Made by a program: the position numbers and the translations under genes. Below are positions 12,398-19,761 of a stretch of DNA of 19,761 nucleotides, piece after piece. The stretch covers positions 1-19,761 of the forward strand of contig CAZUCA010000065.1 of NCBI GenBank assembly GCA_964619125.1. Direction: 5' to 3'. The DNA comes from Owenweeksia sp964619125. GTDB taxonomy: Bacteria > Bacteroidota > Bacteroidia > Flavobacteriales > Schleiferiaceae. How positions within the stretch are numbered: position 1 is the stretch's first letter; every line of letters starts with the position of its first letter. A model generated the notes under the pieces. It was not told the origin of the DNA and searched no databases. It worked only from the letters and a program-made list of their open reading frames with translations.

Positions 12398-15300
12398 CTA
12401 AAATATTAATAATCGCTGGCTGTGAATAATTTTATTAGTCTTGCTTACAAACTGCAGCAGGTAACTGCCTGCCGGTAGTTTTTCCAGTGATATTTCCTGC
12501 TGAGTTACATTTTGCAAATGCCTGCGCAGTAAAACCCTGCCACTTTGATCCCTGATCTCAAGCAGGCTGATGCCGCTGTTCTCAGGCAGGTCAATTCTAA
12601 TTTGGTCGCGGGCGGGATTGGGATATACCAAGGGTTGCGGTGAACTTAGTTCTTCCAAACCTACCTGGTTGCAGGCATTTTGAACTTCCTCCAGACATAC
12701 GTCATCAATTAGCCAGCCTTCGCCACTTTGCTGGTAATTGCTACCAAAGTGAAAACGGAATTGAATACGGGCATCGTTAAAGCTCTTGAATTCTTTTACG
12801 GCGTGCTCCCAACCATTAGACTGACCGGAGAAACCGGGGTCTATCAGGTTCAGGCTTTGAATGTGGGGTGTGTTGTACCAGGCCGTGTCGAGCGTATGGC
12901 CGAGCACTTGCCAGGTTTTACCACTATCGAGGCTGATCTCTACGTTGCCGCCGTCAAAATTGGCCTCGGTATCGTACTGATGCCAAAAGCTAAAGCGATA
13001 ACACTTAAGGGCCTCAATATCGAAGTGAGGGCTGTAGAGATACAAGTTCAGCAGATCTGGGTAGCTGTGCTGACTGGTAAACCAGGCTTTGCTGCCCTGA
13101 TGTACCGAGTTGAAGATAACCTTGGCCGGTGTTCCGTATTGCCATACCGTATCGCGTGCCAGGCTAATGGCATTGTGAGGGTAGAGCTCCATGTTTGACT
13201 CAAAACCAAGGCATAAAGAACTGCTGTCATACACCGGCAGGTAAGAAACCTGGGCATAAAGGGTGTCATCAACAGGTAAAGCATCGAGGCGGTTATGGGG
13301 TCTGCTGGTAACCACCATCAATTGGGTGGTGGTAGCTGACAAAGTGAGCTCACCCAGATCAATAATGCGGCTGTTACCCGCTTTCAAGGTACTTACCTGG
13401 TAGGTACTGTCGAGCAACAGGGTGCCATTTTGATCATAAATGTCAACCGCTAATTCATTGATAGCGCGTTGACCGCTATTGCTGATGCGCAATTCCATCG
13501 CGTTAAGGCCCTGGCGGGGCACAACCTGGCTAAAAATGAGGCCTTGAGGACCCACCGAAAACTGCGGGGGCACATAAAGTTCGATGTCGTCTACCGTCCA
13601 GCTGCCATGGGTGGCTTCAAAGCGGAAAGTGAAATTGGCCAGCGATTGTTGGCTGTTTATCCGGTATTGCTCCATTTGCCAGCCATTGGAGTTGCCTTTG
13701 AATTTTGATTGGCCATGGCCGGGACGGGTGGGATCGTAGAGATTGGTCCAGCCGTTAGGTGAGATATACTGGAGCACTCCACCACCAGTGGCATTGAAGT
13801 CATATTTATGCCTGAAGCGCAATTCTACCCCAACCAGGGTGTCAAGGCCAATGAAAGTCGGCGAAATAAGGCGTTCTACTCCCTGCCGGATGGCCGGGGC
13901 ATCGAGGTTGGTTTGCGCCACCCGGCTCCCACCATGTGGAGGTGCCTGCTGGGGTGTGCCTACTTCCCACTGGAGGAAATCACCGCGGTTGAAAACAAAG
14001 GGGTGATAGCAACTTTCGAAATCCATAAACCAGGGCGCGGTGAGGAAGGGCCTTACGTAAAAGGTTTGGGTGATTGTATCATTACCGGCATACACGTCAT
14101 TAGTATAGTTTACCCATGCCTTAAGTTTATAAATACCAGCCGGCAAAGGTGTACCTAAGACAAAATTTCCCGTAATATTTTCCTGGGGCCCGGTGGTTGA
14201 TAAGCTGAAGTAGGAACTACTGGTGGCCACCACCGTCCCACTACATTGATTACTCAATTCGAGATGCAGTTGGGTGTTAGCGCTAAGGCTTTGGTTAGAG
14301 GTGATGCTAAAGCCAAAATTAGTGAGGGTAGATACATTTTCGTAGTTGCGCAGCGAAATATCAGCGATACCTACCAGCGCCAGGTCATAGTCACCTGTTT
14401 CCTCTATGGTGATCTGACCAATGGCAAACTCACCAGCCGGAGCATTGGTCTCTACTTTTAGCTTAATATTTTTACCGGCATAGGCTGACAGGTCAAACCT
14501 GGCCAGGCTGTTAAACGCCTTCTGTCCCAGTAGGGAGGGAGTCCAGTTGAGCTTTTTCCAGCCATCCTGATTGGTGTGAACCCAAACGCTTACGTTAGAA
14601 TTTCCGCCATAGTAATGATATTCCAAACGCAATTCATAAGTAGCGCTACTGGCCGCAGGAAGACTGATACATTGTGAAACCAGGCGGGTGGTATCAATAA
14701 TCGATCCGGTGGAATTCAGAAGGTAGCTGCCACCAGCGTTGGCGGCCGAAGGTCCGCCAGGATAATTATTGCTATTGCTATCGTTGACCACTATTATGCC
14801 GTTGGGCAGGGTGCTCTGATTTGACCATACCCCGTCGGCAGTAACACCACCTAGTGGACCGGCCGGGTTGTCGTCAAAACTGTAGTGATAAGGCAGGTTA
14901 ATGGAACCCTGGCGGGGCTTTAACTCGTAGCTTGCGGTATCATTGCTTTGGTTGAGGTCTCCGGCTTTTTCATGCCATATTTTCAATGTCTGACTGCCGC
15001 TGGCGGGGAGATTAATGCTGGCGCTGGCAGTGTAAATGCTCTGGCTGTGGGGGGCAATCACTACTGTTACCGTGTCGCGCACTACCGGGTTGTTGTCAAT
15101 CTGGTAAGCGATAGGTATACTGGCCAGGCTATCGCGGCCCACATTGCTGATAGCGATATCCAGTGGCAGGTTGTTTGCGGGGCCACATAAACCGGTCAGC
15201 ACCTCGGGTTGATGGAGGGCCACACTGAGGTCCTGCTGAAACAAGCGCTTCAGTTCAAGCTGATCAATGGCGATATGATTCCGCCACAGAGTATTGCTGC

Positions 15301-16852
15301 CACTAACCCTGAACCTGATGCGAATAACCCTGCCCATAAAAGGACTGAGGTCAACGGTGGCCTTTTGCCAGCTATCGCCCGCCTGACTTTGCTGCTGACC
15401 CACAATTTCATGATAGGAAATATGAAATTGATTGCTGGTTATACCCGTATCGATGTCGAGCCTGAGGGCTGAAATTTCACTACCAAACATGTGGTAATAA
15501 AAGCTGAACTGACGACTTTCACTGGTGTCAGTGAGATCTATACAGGGTGTGGTAAATAAATAAGTGGAGTTACCTGCCGAAGAGTAAAAATCAGTGTAGA
15601 GATAATTGAGGCCGTTATGGGCTTTTAAAGGACCAGTGCTGTTGGAGTAGGTGGCGCTATCCCACACGGTCCAGCCGTTATTGCTGCCGTAAGCCGATGA
15701 ACGATGGTAATAATCTGCAATCTGGCCCAGGTTAAGGGAACCCATATTGGGCTGACCGTAGCCAGCTTGCCAGTCACTTCCTTCAAAACTTTCGCTCCAG
15801 GGCAGTTGGCTGATCACGCCTGGGAGATTGCAGTTGCCCGCTGTACACTTGGCGGGTAAAATTATATTGGGCGCATATATGTCATAATGGCCAAGTAAAG
15901 GAGAGCGAGTGTTATTGCCACAACTATCGGTAGCCAGCAAATAGTATTGGATGCTGTCACCGGGGTTCAGTCCCAGCTTACTGCTGAAAAAGGGGCTGCC
16001 TGGGCTGAGGTTTTTGCTCTGGAAAGCACCGCCGTTCAGGGAATAGTAAACTGCCACTGTCTGCAGGCCACTGTCATACTTAAGACTGTCGTATGCAGCA
16101 ATGCTTACAGTGGCTGAATCTGCATTGATCATTCCTGCGGAAAGGCTGGTACAGCTATCCTGGGCTACTGCAAAATCCACTTGAGGTGGTATCAACTCAC
16201 AGCTGGAGCCAAATACTTTGATATTGTCAACCCACCAGCCGGCGGCAAAACCTCCTGAAGGCAGATAGTTAAAATCACCCTTAAAGCGAATAAGCACATG
16301 AGGGTAGCCGCTAACCGGGCTGCTGGCGGTGTCGTTGGCAAGACCATTAAGGTCAAAAACTTCTCTTTTCCACCAACTGGCAGTAGGGATGGCATTAAGA
16401 TTACCCGATTGCCAGTTGCCGTAAGAACCGGATTGAAAATAGCCAACCTGGCCGAAGTTAGGTGAAGCACCGCGGTAAGCAGTACCGCTGATGGGCATCC
16501 AGCTGTTGCCACTATCGATCGAAATTTCGAGATAGCCGCCATTGACCGGAAAGAGCTTGGCAATATGATCGAACTGCAGGCTCACATTGGCCCGGCCAAC
16601 CGTACTGAAAGGATCACTTACAAAGTAGTGCTGCTGATTAGAGGCAGAAGCTTGCAGGTGAAAACTCTGCGTCCCTTCTGAAGATAAGGTAGTAGAAATG
16701 GCCCAGCCATTGCTGTAGCCGGAGCCTCCGGTAGCCAGGTTAACACTGTCTGCCCCGCTCGGCTGTTCAAAATTCTCACTAAAAAGGAGTGTTTGGGCGT
16801 TGGCACCTGTAGCGAGCATAAGTGCCATTAGGGTAAATAAGTTCTTTATCAT
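12398..16852 (-). CDS. Giant secreted multi-module protein with MAM/jelly-roll-like repeats and T9SS tail
   Basis: The 1484-residue protein has a signal peptide (1-20) and five repeats of a MAM/ConA-like module. Each opens with an F(S/M)xxFE-type strand and closes with a DxI-type strand: about 22-215 (SENFEQ to WWVDNIKVFG), 349-538 (WSESFEG to AIDQLELK), 653-818 (YHYSFDD to IGQITIEE), 939-1095 (WFMDFES to WTVDDIELY) and 1212-1389 (LCLGFES to WLIDDVCLEE). Between them are CARDB/Ig-like segments (about 540-645, 822-932, 1097-1205), some with the ISNVG/ISNSG turn. A type A T9SS domain ends it (1406-1484, VYPNPARDQIRIDL ... LPAGSYLLQFVS). No catalytic motif was seen, so binding or adhesion is more likely than enzymatic activity. 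It starts 11 bases after paralogue C, probably as one operon. Confidence 0.88.
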   Translation of the reverse strand: MIKNLFTLMALMLATGANAQTLLFSENFEQPSGADSVNLATGGSGYSNGWAISTTLSSEGTQSFHLQASASNQQHYFVSDPFSTVGRANVSLQFDHIAKLFPVNGGYLEISIDSGNSWMPISGTAYRGASPNFGQVGYFQSGSYGNWQSGNLNAIPTASWWKREVFDLNGLANDTASSPVSGYPHVLIRFKGDFNYLPSGGFAAGWWVDNIKVFGSSCELIPPQVDFAVAQDSCTSLSAGMINADSATVSIAAYDSLKYDSGLQTVAVYYSLNGGAFQSKNLSPGSPFFSSKLGLNPGDSIQYYLLATDSCGNNTRSPLLGHYDIYAPNIILPAKCTAGNCNLPGVISQLPWSESFEGSDWQAGYGQPNMGSLNLGQIADYYHRSSAYGSNNGWTVWDSATYSNSTGPLKAHNGLNYLYTDFYSSAGNSTYLFTTPCIDLTDTSESRQFSFYYHMFGSEISALRLDIDTGITSNQFHISYHEIVGQQQSQAGDSWQKATVDLSPFMGRVIRIRFRVSGSNTLWRNHIAIDQLELKRLFQQDLSVALHQPEVLTGLCGPANNLPLDIAISNVGRDSLASIPIAYQIDNNPVVRDTVTVVIAPHSQSIYTASASINLPASGSQTLKIWHEKAGDLNQSNDTASYELKPRQGSINLPYHYSFDDNPAGPLGGVTADGVWSNQSTLPNGIIVVNDSNSNNYPGGPSAANAGGSYLLNSTGSIIDTTRLVSQCISLPAASSATYELRLEYHYYGGNSNVSVWVHTNQDGWKKLNWTPSLLGQKAFNSLARFDLSAYAGKNIKLKVETNAPAGEFAIGQITIEETGDYDLALVGIADISLRNYENVSTLTNFGFSITSNQSLSANTQLHLELSNQCSGTVVATSSSYFSLSTTGPQENITGNFVLGTPLPAGIYKLKAWVNYTNDVYAGNDTITQTFYVRPFLTAPWFMDFESCYHPFVFNRGDFLQWEVGTPQQAPPHGGSRVAQTNLDAPAIRQGVERLISPTFIGLDTLVGVELRFRHKYDFNATGGGVLQYISPNGWTNLYDPTRPGHGQSKFKGNSNGWQMEQYRINSQQSLANFTFRFEATHGSWTVDDIELYVPPQFSVGPQGLIFSQVVPRQGLNAMELRISNSGQRAINELAVDIYDQNGTLLLDSTYQVSTLKAGNSRIIDLGELTLSATTTQLMVVTSRPHNRLDALPVDDTLYAQVSYLPVYDSSSLCLGFESNMELYPHNAISLARDTVWQYGTPAKVIFNSVHQGSKAWFTSQHSYPDLLNLYLYSPHFDIEALKCYRFSFWHQYDTEANFDGGNVEISLDSGKTWQVLGHTLDTAWYNTPHIQSLNLIDPGFSGQSNGWEHAVKEFKSFNDARIQFRFHFGSNYQQSGEGWLIDDVCLEEVQNACNQVGLEELSSPQPLVYPNPARDQIRIDLPENSGISLLEIRDQSGRVLLRRHLQNVTQQEISLEKLPAGSYLLQFVSKTNKIIHSQRLLIF

Positions 16853-16863
16853 GGCAGAAGTGC

Positions 16864-18375
16864 TTAGGACTTGATGATTAATTGGGTATGCTGTTTATCA
16901 TCCTGGGTAAGTTTAAGGAGATAACTGCCACTGGGAAGGTTACTGATATCCAGCCTGTTTTGCCGTTCATTTAATTCGTGATGAAGTACCGCTCGGCCCT
17001 GGAGATCCAAGATCACAAGCTGGGCCGGGGTGCCGGTAGCTAATATTATCGTTAGTTCCCCACCGGCCGGTTGGGGGTAGAGGCTGTACTGTGGCAGCTT
17101 CGATTCGGCTTGCCCAACGGAAGTGTTACAGCCGTTTACCACCATGGTCATCGTATCAAGGGCGCTGATTTCAAAGCCGCAGCTGTTGATAAGGGCATTT
17201 TGATCACTGCCTTTTTGAAAACTGATTTTCAAAGTGTCGTTATACCAGAAAGCAGGGTAAACCTGCAGGCGAATACCACTGGTATATTGGCTGTCAGCCG
17301 GGGTGAAGAAGGAGGCGGAAGTGATCGGTACAATCTGTCCCAGTCCGTTGAATATCCTGAATTCACTACCGTCAGGACTAAGGCTGCTGGCATCTATATC
17401 TTCAGTGGTAAGCAGCTCCAGGGTGGAATCGCCGCAGTTGAGCTGATTGCTTAGCGTGTTATTGACCAGGGGGGCAAAGTTGATGCTATCACCAGGAGTA
17501 ATGCAGTTGGCAATAACACTTAACTGTACATCCCGGATAATCGAACCCATGAAAAGATAATTGCCGCTGGCATCAGCCCGGTACTCCATTACCTTCAGTC
17601 TTACCACTGCCACTTCCGGTGCCAGCGGGCTAAAGCTAAGCAAACCGGTTTTGGGATCAAGCTGAATAGGGGTGGCAGAGGAAAAAGGTGCTGTTTCGGA
17701 GTAGTTGGGCTTAAAGCTGAAGTAGGAGCCTGAGTTGGGGGGGCAGCCATTGCTATTTTGATAGGAGTGAAACTGAAAATGCAGGCTGTCACCATCACTC
17801 TCCGATACTGCATGTGACCATATTACGGACTGGTTGGCATTGAGGCAGAAGGTAGCCGGTCCGGTAGTCTTGAATTCAGGAGAGTCATTATTGTCCTGGC
17901 TGTTGTTTAACTGAGCCTCGATGTAGAGATTCATGCCACCAGGATTTTGCAAATTGTCAATTAATAAATTCCGGCAGCAAGTTTGGTAGCTGAATGTGTA
18001 ATCGGCACACTTTCCCGGTAAAATCACATCATTTCGGTAGATGTGTTTTTGCTGGGGGTAACTGTTGGTGTCCTGCCAGCCCAGGTTTGATTGACAGGGA
18101 TTATTGATTGAATCCCCCGAATTGCCATTTACCCGGGTGAGGGAAATATTGGCATTACTATAACAACTGTTGCTAATGCAAACACTGAGCGTAATGGGCA
18201 TATCTATCGTATTCGGAGAAGCATCCTTATACAAGATGATTTCAATGGCGTAGTGATGAGGGACGCCGGTTGAGTCACCGATATAATCGTAAGTAATTTC
18301 ACCGCCGGTGCCATGGGTGGCCCGGGCGTTGAAGGCCAGCGATAAGCAAGCCAGAAAGAGTAATAAATGCTTCAT
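16864..18375 (-). CDS. Secreted 12-cysteine protein with T9SS sorting domain (paralogue C)
   Basis: The 503-residue protein has a signal peptide (1-19) and mature start THGTGGEITYDYIG. Its mature cysteines are 66, 71, 94, 123, 133, 134, 177, 211, 291, 314, 399 and 416, each matching one in paralogue A within a few residues; C10 lies in the signal. Shared motifs include YIGDSTGVxH (31-40), VILPGKC, SDGDSLHFQF (193-202), PDGSEFR and INSCGFE. The tail (about 430-503, LYPQPAGGELTII ... LPSGSYLLKLTQ) is a type A T9SS signal in which the usual PNP reads PQP. It is expected on the cell surface or in the medium. It is followed after 11 bases by the giant modular protein, which suggests joint expression. 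Function is unknown. Confidence 0.87.
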   Translation of the reverse strand: MKHLLLFLACLSLAFNARATHGTGGEITYDYIGDSTGVPHHYAIEIILYKDASPNTIDMPITLSVCISNSCYSNANISLTRVNGNSGDSINNPCQSNLGWQDTNSYPQQKHIYRNDVILPGKCADYTFSYQTCCRNLLIDNLQNPGGMNLYIEAQLNNSQDNNDSPEFKTTGPATFCLNANQSVIWSHAVSESDGDSLHFQFHSYQNSNGCPPNSGSYFSFKPNYSETAPFSSATPIQLDPKTGLLSFSPLAPEVAVVRLKVMEYRADASGNYLFMGSIIRDVQLSVIANCITPGDSINFAPLVNNTLSNQLNCGDSTLELLTTEDIDASSLSPDGSEFRIFNGLGQIVPITSASFFTPADSQYTSGIRLQVYPAFWYNDTLKISFQKGSDQNALINSCGFEISALDTMTMVVNGCNTSVGQAESKLPQYSLYPQPAGGELTIILATGTPAQLVILDLQGRAVLHHELNERQNRLDISNLPSGSYLLKLTQDDKQHTQLIIKS

Positions 18376-18424
18376 AATTAGGGAGTATAGGGGTTTAAAT
18401 TACGAGCTACAAATAGCCGGAATT

Positions 18425-18443
18425 TAGTTGGTATTTCCAACTA
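18425..18443. repeat. Perfect 7-bp stem-loop in the C/D intergenic region
   Basis: TAGTTGG (18425-18431), loop TATTT, CCAACTA (18437-18443). It sits 85 bases past the stop of paralogue D and 50 bases before the start of paralogue C. No U-tract follows on either strand, so it is not a normal terminator. It could be an operator or an mRNA leader hairpin for gene C. Confidence 0.4.
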
Positions 18444-18527
18444 TTGAGCTGTTAAAATAAAAATTAAAAGTCTGTTTACTAATGGGATATAATACTCTTA
18501 ATAGGTATGACAAGCCGGGTGACTGCT

Positions 18528-19761
18528 TCATTTTCGCCGGATAAATTTGCTGCTGAATTTACTGGTTTTCTGGACTGCCTGCAGGTAATACAGGCCTGGG
18601 GACAGTTTGCTTAGATCGACCGCGAATTCCTGCTGATAGAAAAATCCCCATTTCATGAGAATTCCCCGGCTATCATAAAGCCGGTATTTCCCTGACTCAG
18701 GCCCGGGGAGGATGACGTTAAGGCGGTTCCCTGCCGGGTTGGGATACAGCTCAAGTTCCGTTGATGCTATTTCATATTCTCTGGTCGCAACCGAGCTGCT
18801 ACATCCCGACACCACCAATTTTATGGTATCGCCCGGCGGTGCTTCAAATCCACAGGGATTCATAAGAGTATTGCCATCCTGGCCCGGTTGCAGGGTAAGT
18901 TTAAGGGTATCATTATACCAGAAGCTTGGATACACCTTGAGTTCAATGCCATCCAGGGGTGGATACATACCAGGGGGAGGCTTTACATAACGGGCAGAAA
19001 TTATGGGTAACAGCTGCCCGGCACTGTTAAACAGACGAAAGTCGCTACCGTTGGCGCTGAGGCTGGCGGGGTCAAAAGTAATACTGCTGTACATCATCAG
19101 GGTGCTGTCTCCACAAGCGGGCAGGGAGGGGGTAAGGTTGGAATCGGGGGCAAAATTTACCTGCCAATCCTGCTGTCGGTCTCTGCAATAGTTCAATATC
19201 ATGCCCTGCACATCACGGGTTATTTGGCCAATCTTAAAGTAGTTGCCAAAGCTGTTTTTCCGGTATTCATCCACGGTGACCCGTACCAGCATGGTTTGAG
19301 GTATATTCGGTTGGAACTGAATCACACCATTAGTCGAATTCAGGGCAATAGGGGAGGCAGAGTGGAAGGGATTGAGTGCAGTGTAAGGATACTTAAAATT
19401 TAGATTTCTATAGTAAGACGGAGAATTACAACCAGAGCTGTTTTGCTTAAAGTCAAAGCGATAAAAGAGGCTGTCGCCCTCATCGTCAACAGCCGTATGA
19501 GACCAGATAGCAGTATAGTGCAGGTTTAGACAAAATACCGCCGGACCGGGATACTTAAAAGTGGGGGAATTATTTTGTACGCTGTCGTTAATGTTGTTAA
19601 GGGAGGAGCTGATGTTAAATAGAAGCGTATCGGGCGATTGTATATTATCAGCTTTATTATTCCGGCAACAAATGGTGTAATTGAAGCTGTAATTTGTACA
19701 GGGGCCCGGTAAAATAATATGTGAACGATAAGTGTAAACTGACAGGGGGAAATAGGTGGAA
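18528..19761 (-). CDS. Secreted 12-cysteine protein with T9SS sorting domain (paralogue D, 5' truncated by the window)
   Basis: The frame is open from the stop at 18528 to the right edge, giving 410 visible residues. By comparison with paralogues A and C about 100 N-terminal residues, including the signal peptide, lie outside. A GTG at 19323-19325 is internal and not the start: upstream codons carry family motifs in the same frame (HIILPGPC, NYTICCRNN, FCLNLHYTAIWSH, DDEGDSLFYRF, SASPIALNSTNG). All nine cysteines expected in the visible part are present. Later motifs are CGDSTLMM, NGSDFRLFN, GQDGNTLMNPCGFE and a type A T9SS tail (LYPNPAGNRLNVIL ... LSPGLYYLQAVQ) ending in basic RRK. A 152-base gap separates it from paralogue C, so co-transcription is possible but unproven. 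Function is unknown. Confidence 0.88.
   Translation of the reverse strand, partial: STYFPLSVYTYRSHIILPGPCTNYSFNYTICCRNNKADNIQSPDTLLFNISSSLNNINDSVQNNSPTFKYPGPAVFCLNLHYTAIWSHTAVDDEGDSLFYRFDFKQNSSGCNSPSYYRNLNFKYPYTALNPFHSASPIALNSTNGVIQFQPNIPQTMLVRVTVDEYRKNSFGNYFKIGQITRDVQGMILNYCRDRQQDWQVNFAPDSNLTPSLPACGDSTLMMYSSITFDPASLSANGSDFRLFNSAGQLLPIISARYVKPPPGMYPPLDGIELKVYPSFWYNDTLKLTLQPGQDGNTLMNPCGFEAPPGDTIKLVVSGCSSSVATREYEIASTELELYPNPAGNRLNVILPGPESGKYRLYDSRGILMKWGFFYQQEFAVDLSKLSPGLYYLQAVQKTSKFSSKFIRRK

Noticed and set aside
12728..13198. Long plus-strand open frame opposite the giant secreted-protein gene
   Set aside because: It lies wholly inside a well-supported minus-strand coding region, shows no recognisable domain, and has no promoter or terminator of its own.
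1..19761. CRISPR arrays, tRNA or rRNA genes, prophage
   Set aside because: No regularly spaced repeats, no cloverleaf-like segments and no phage or transposase proteins were recognised on either strand.

Overview
The window looks like chromosomal DNA of a member of the Bacteroidota, probably Flavobacteriales-like. The evidence is five secreted proteins that end in type A C-terminal sorting domains of the type IX secretion system (T9SS), a TTTG-N20-TAnnTTTG promoter of the Bacteroidota sigma type, a fused alpha/beta 2-oxoacid dehydrogenase E1, and weak or absent Shine-Dalgarno sequences. No rRNA, tRNA, CRISPR array, phage gene or transposase was recognised. The last gene runs off the right edge.

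Layout, left to right. Positions 1-267 hold a 19-bp exact inverted repeat (1-19 and 170-188) around a 22-codon hydrophobic micro-ORF, then a strong bidirectional terminator. Next come three small minus-strand genes for exported proteins: a cysteine-rich lipoprotein and two PepSY-like periplasmic proteins in tandem. Divergent from these is a plus-strand pair, a zinc-ribbon Nudix hydrolase and an alpha/beta-hydrolase esterase, which overlap by one base. A secreted M28 metallopeptidase with a T9SS domain follows. Its end nearly touches the convergent end of a minus-strand operon holding an RsmB/NOP-type rRNA cytosine methyltransferase and MurQ. Upstream of that operon, on the same strand, lies the 807-residue fused E1. 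A single-domain response regulator diverges from the E1, followed by a cold-shock protein with its own terminator.

From 10.7 kb to the end, everything is a minus-strand island of secreted proteins. It holds three paralogues of an approximately 505-residue family with an invariant set of 12 cysteines and a T9SS tail, plus one 1484-residue protein made of five MAM/jelly-roll-like modules and a T9SS tail. In transcription order they are: paralogue D (5' end outside the window), paralogue C, the giant protein B 11 bases later, a terminator, and paralogue A. This island is the least ordinary part of the window and probably encodes cell-surface or secreted material, but its function cannot be read from the sequence.

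The left half is mostly housekeeping: peptidoglycan recycling (MurQ), rRNA modification, nucleotide clean-up (Nudix) and central metabolism (E1). The points most worth following up are the inverted repeat with its micro-ORF, the D/N exchange in the E1 metal site, and the 12-cysteine paralogue island.
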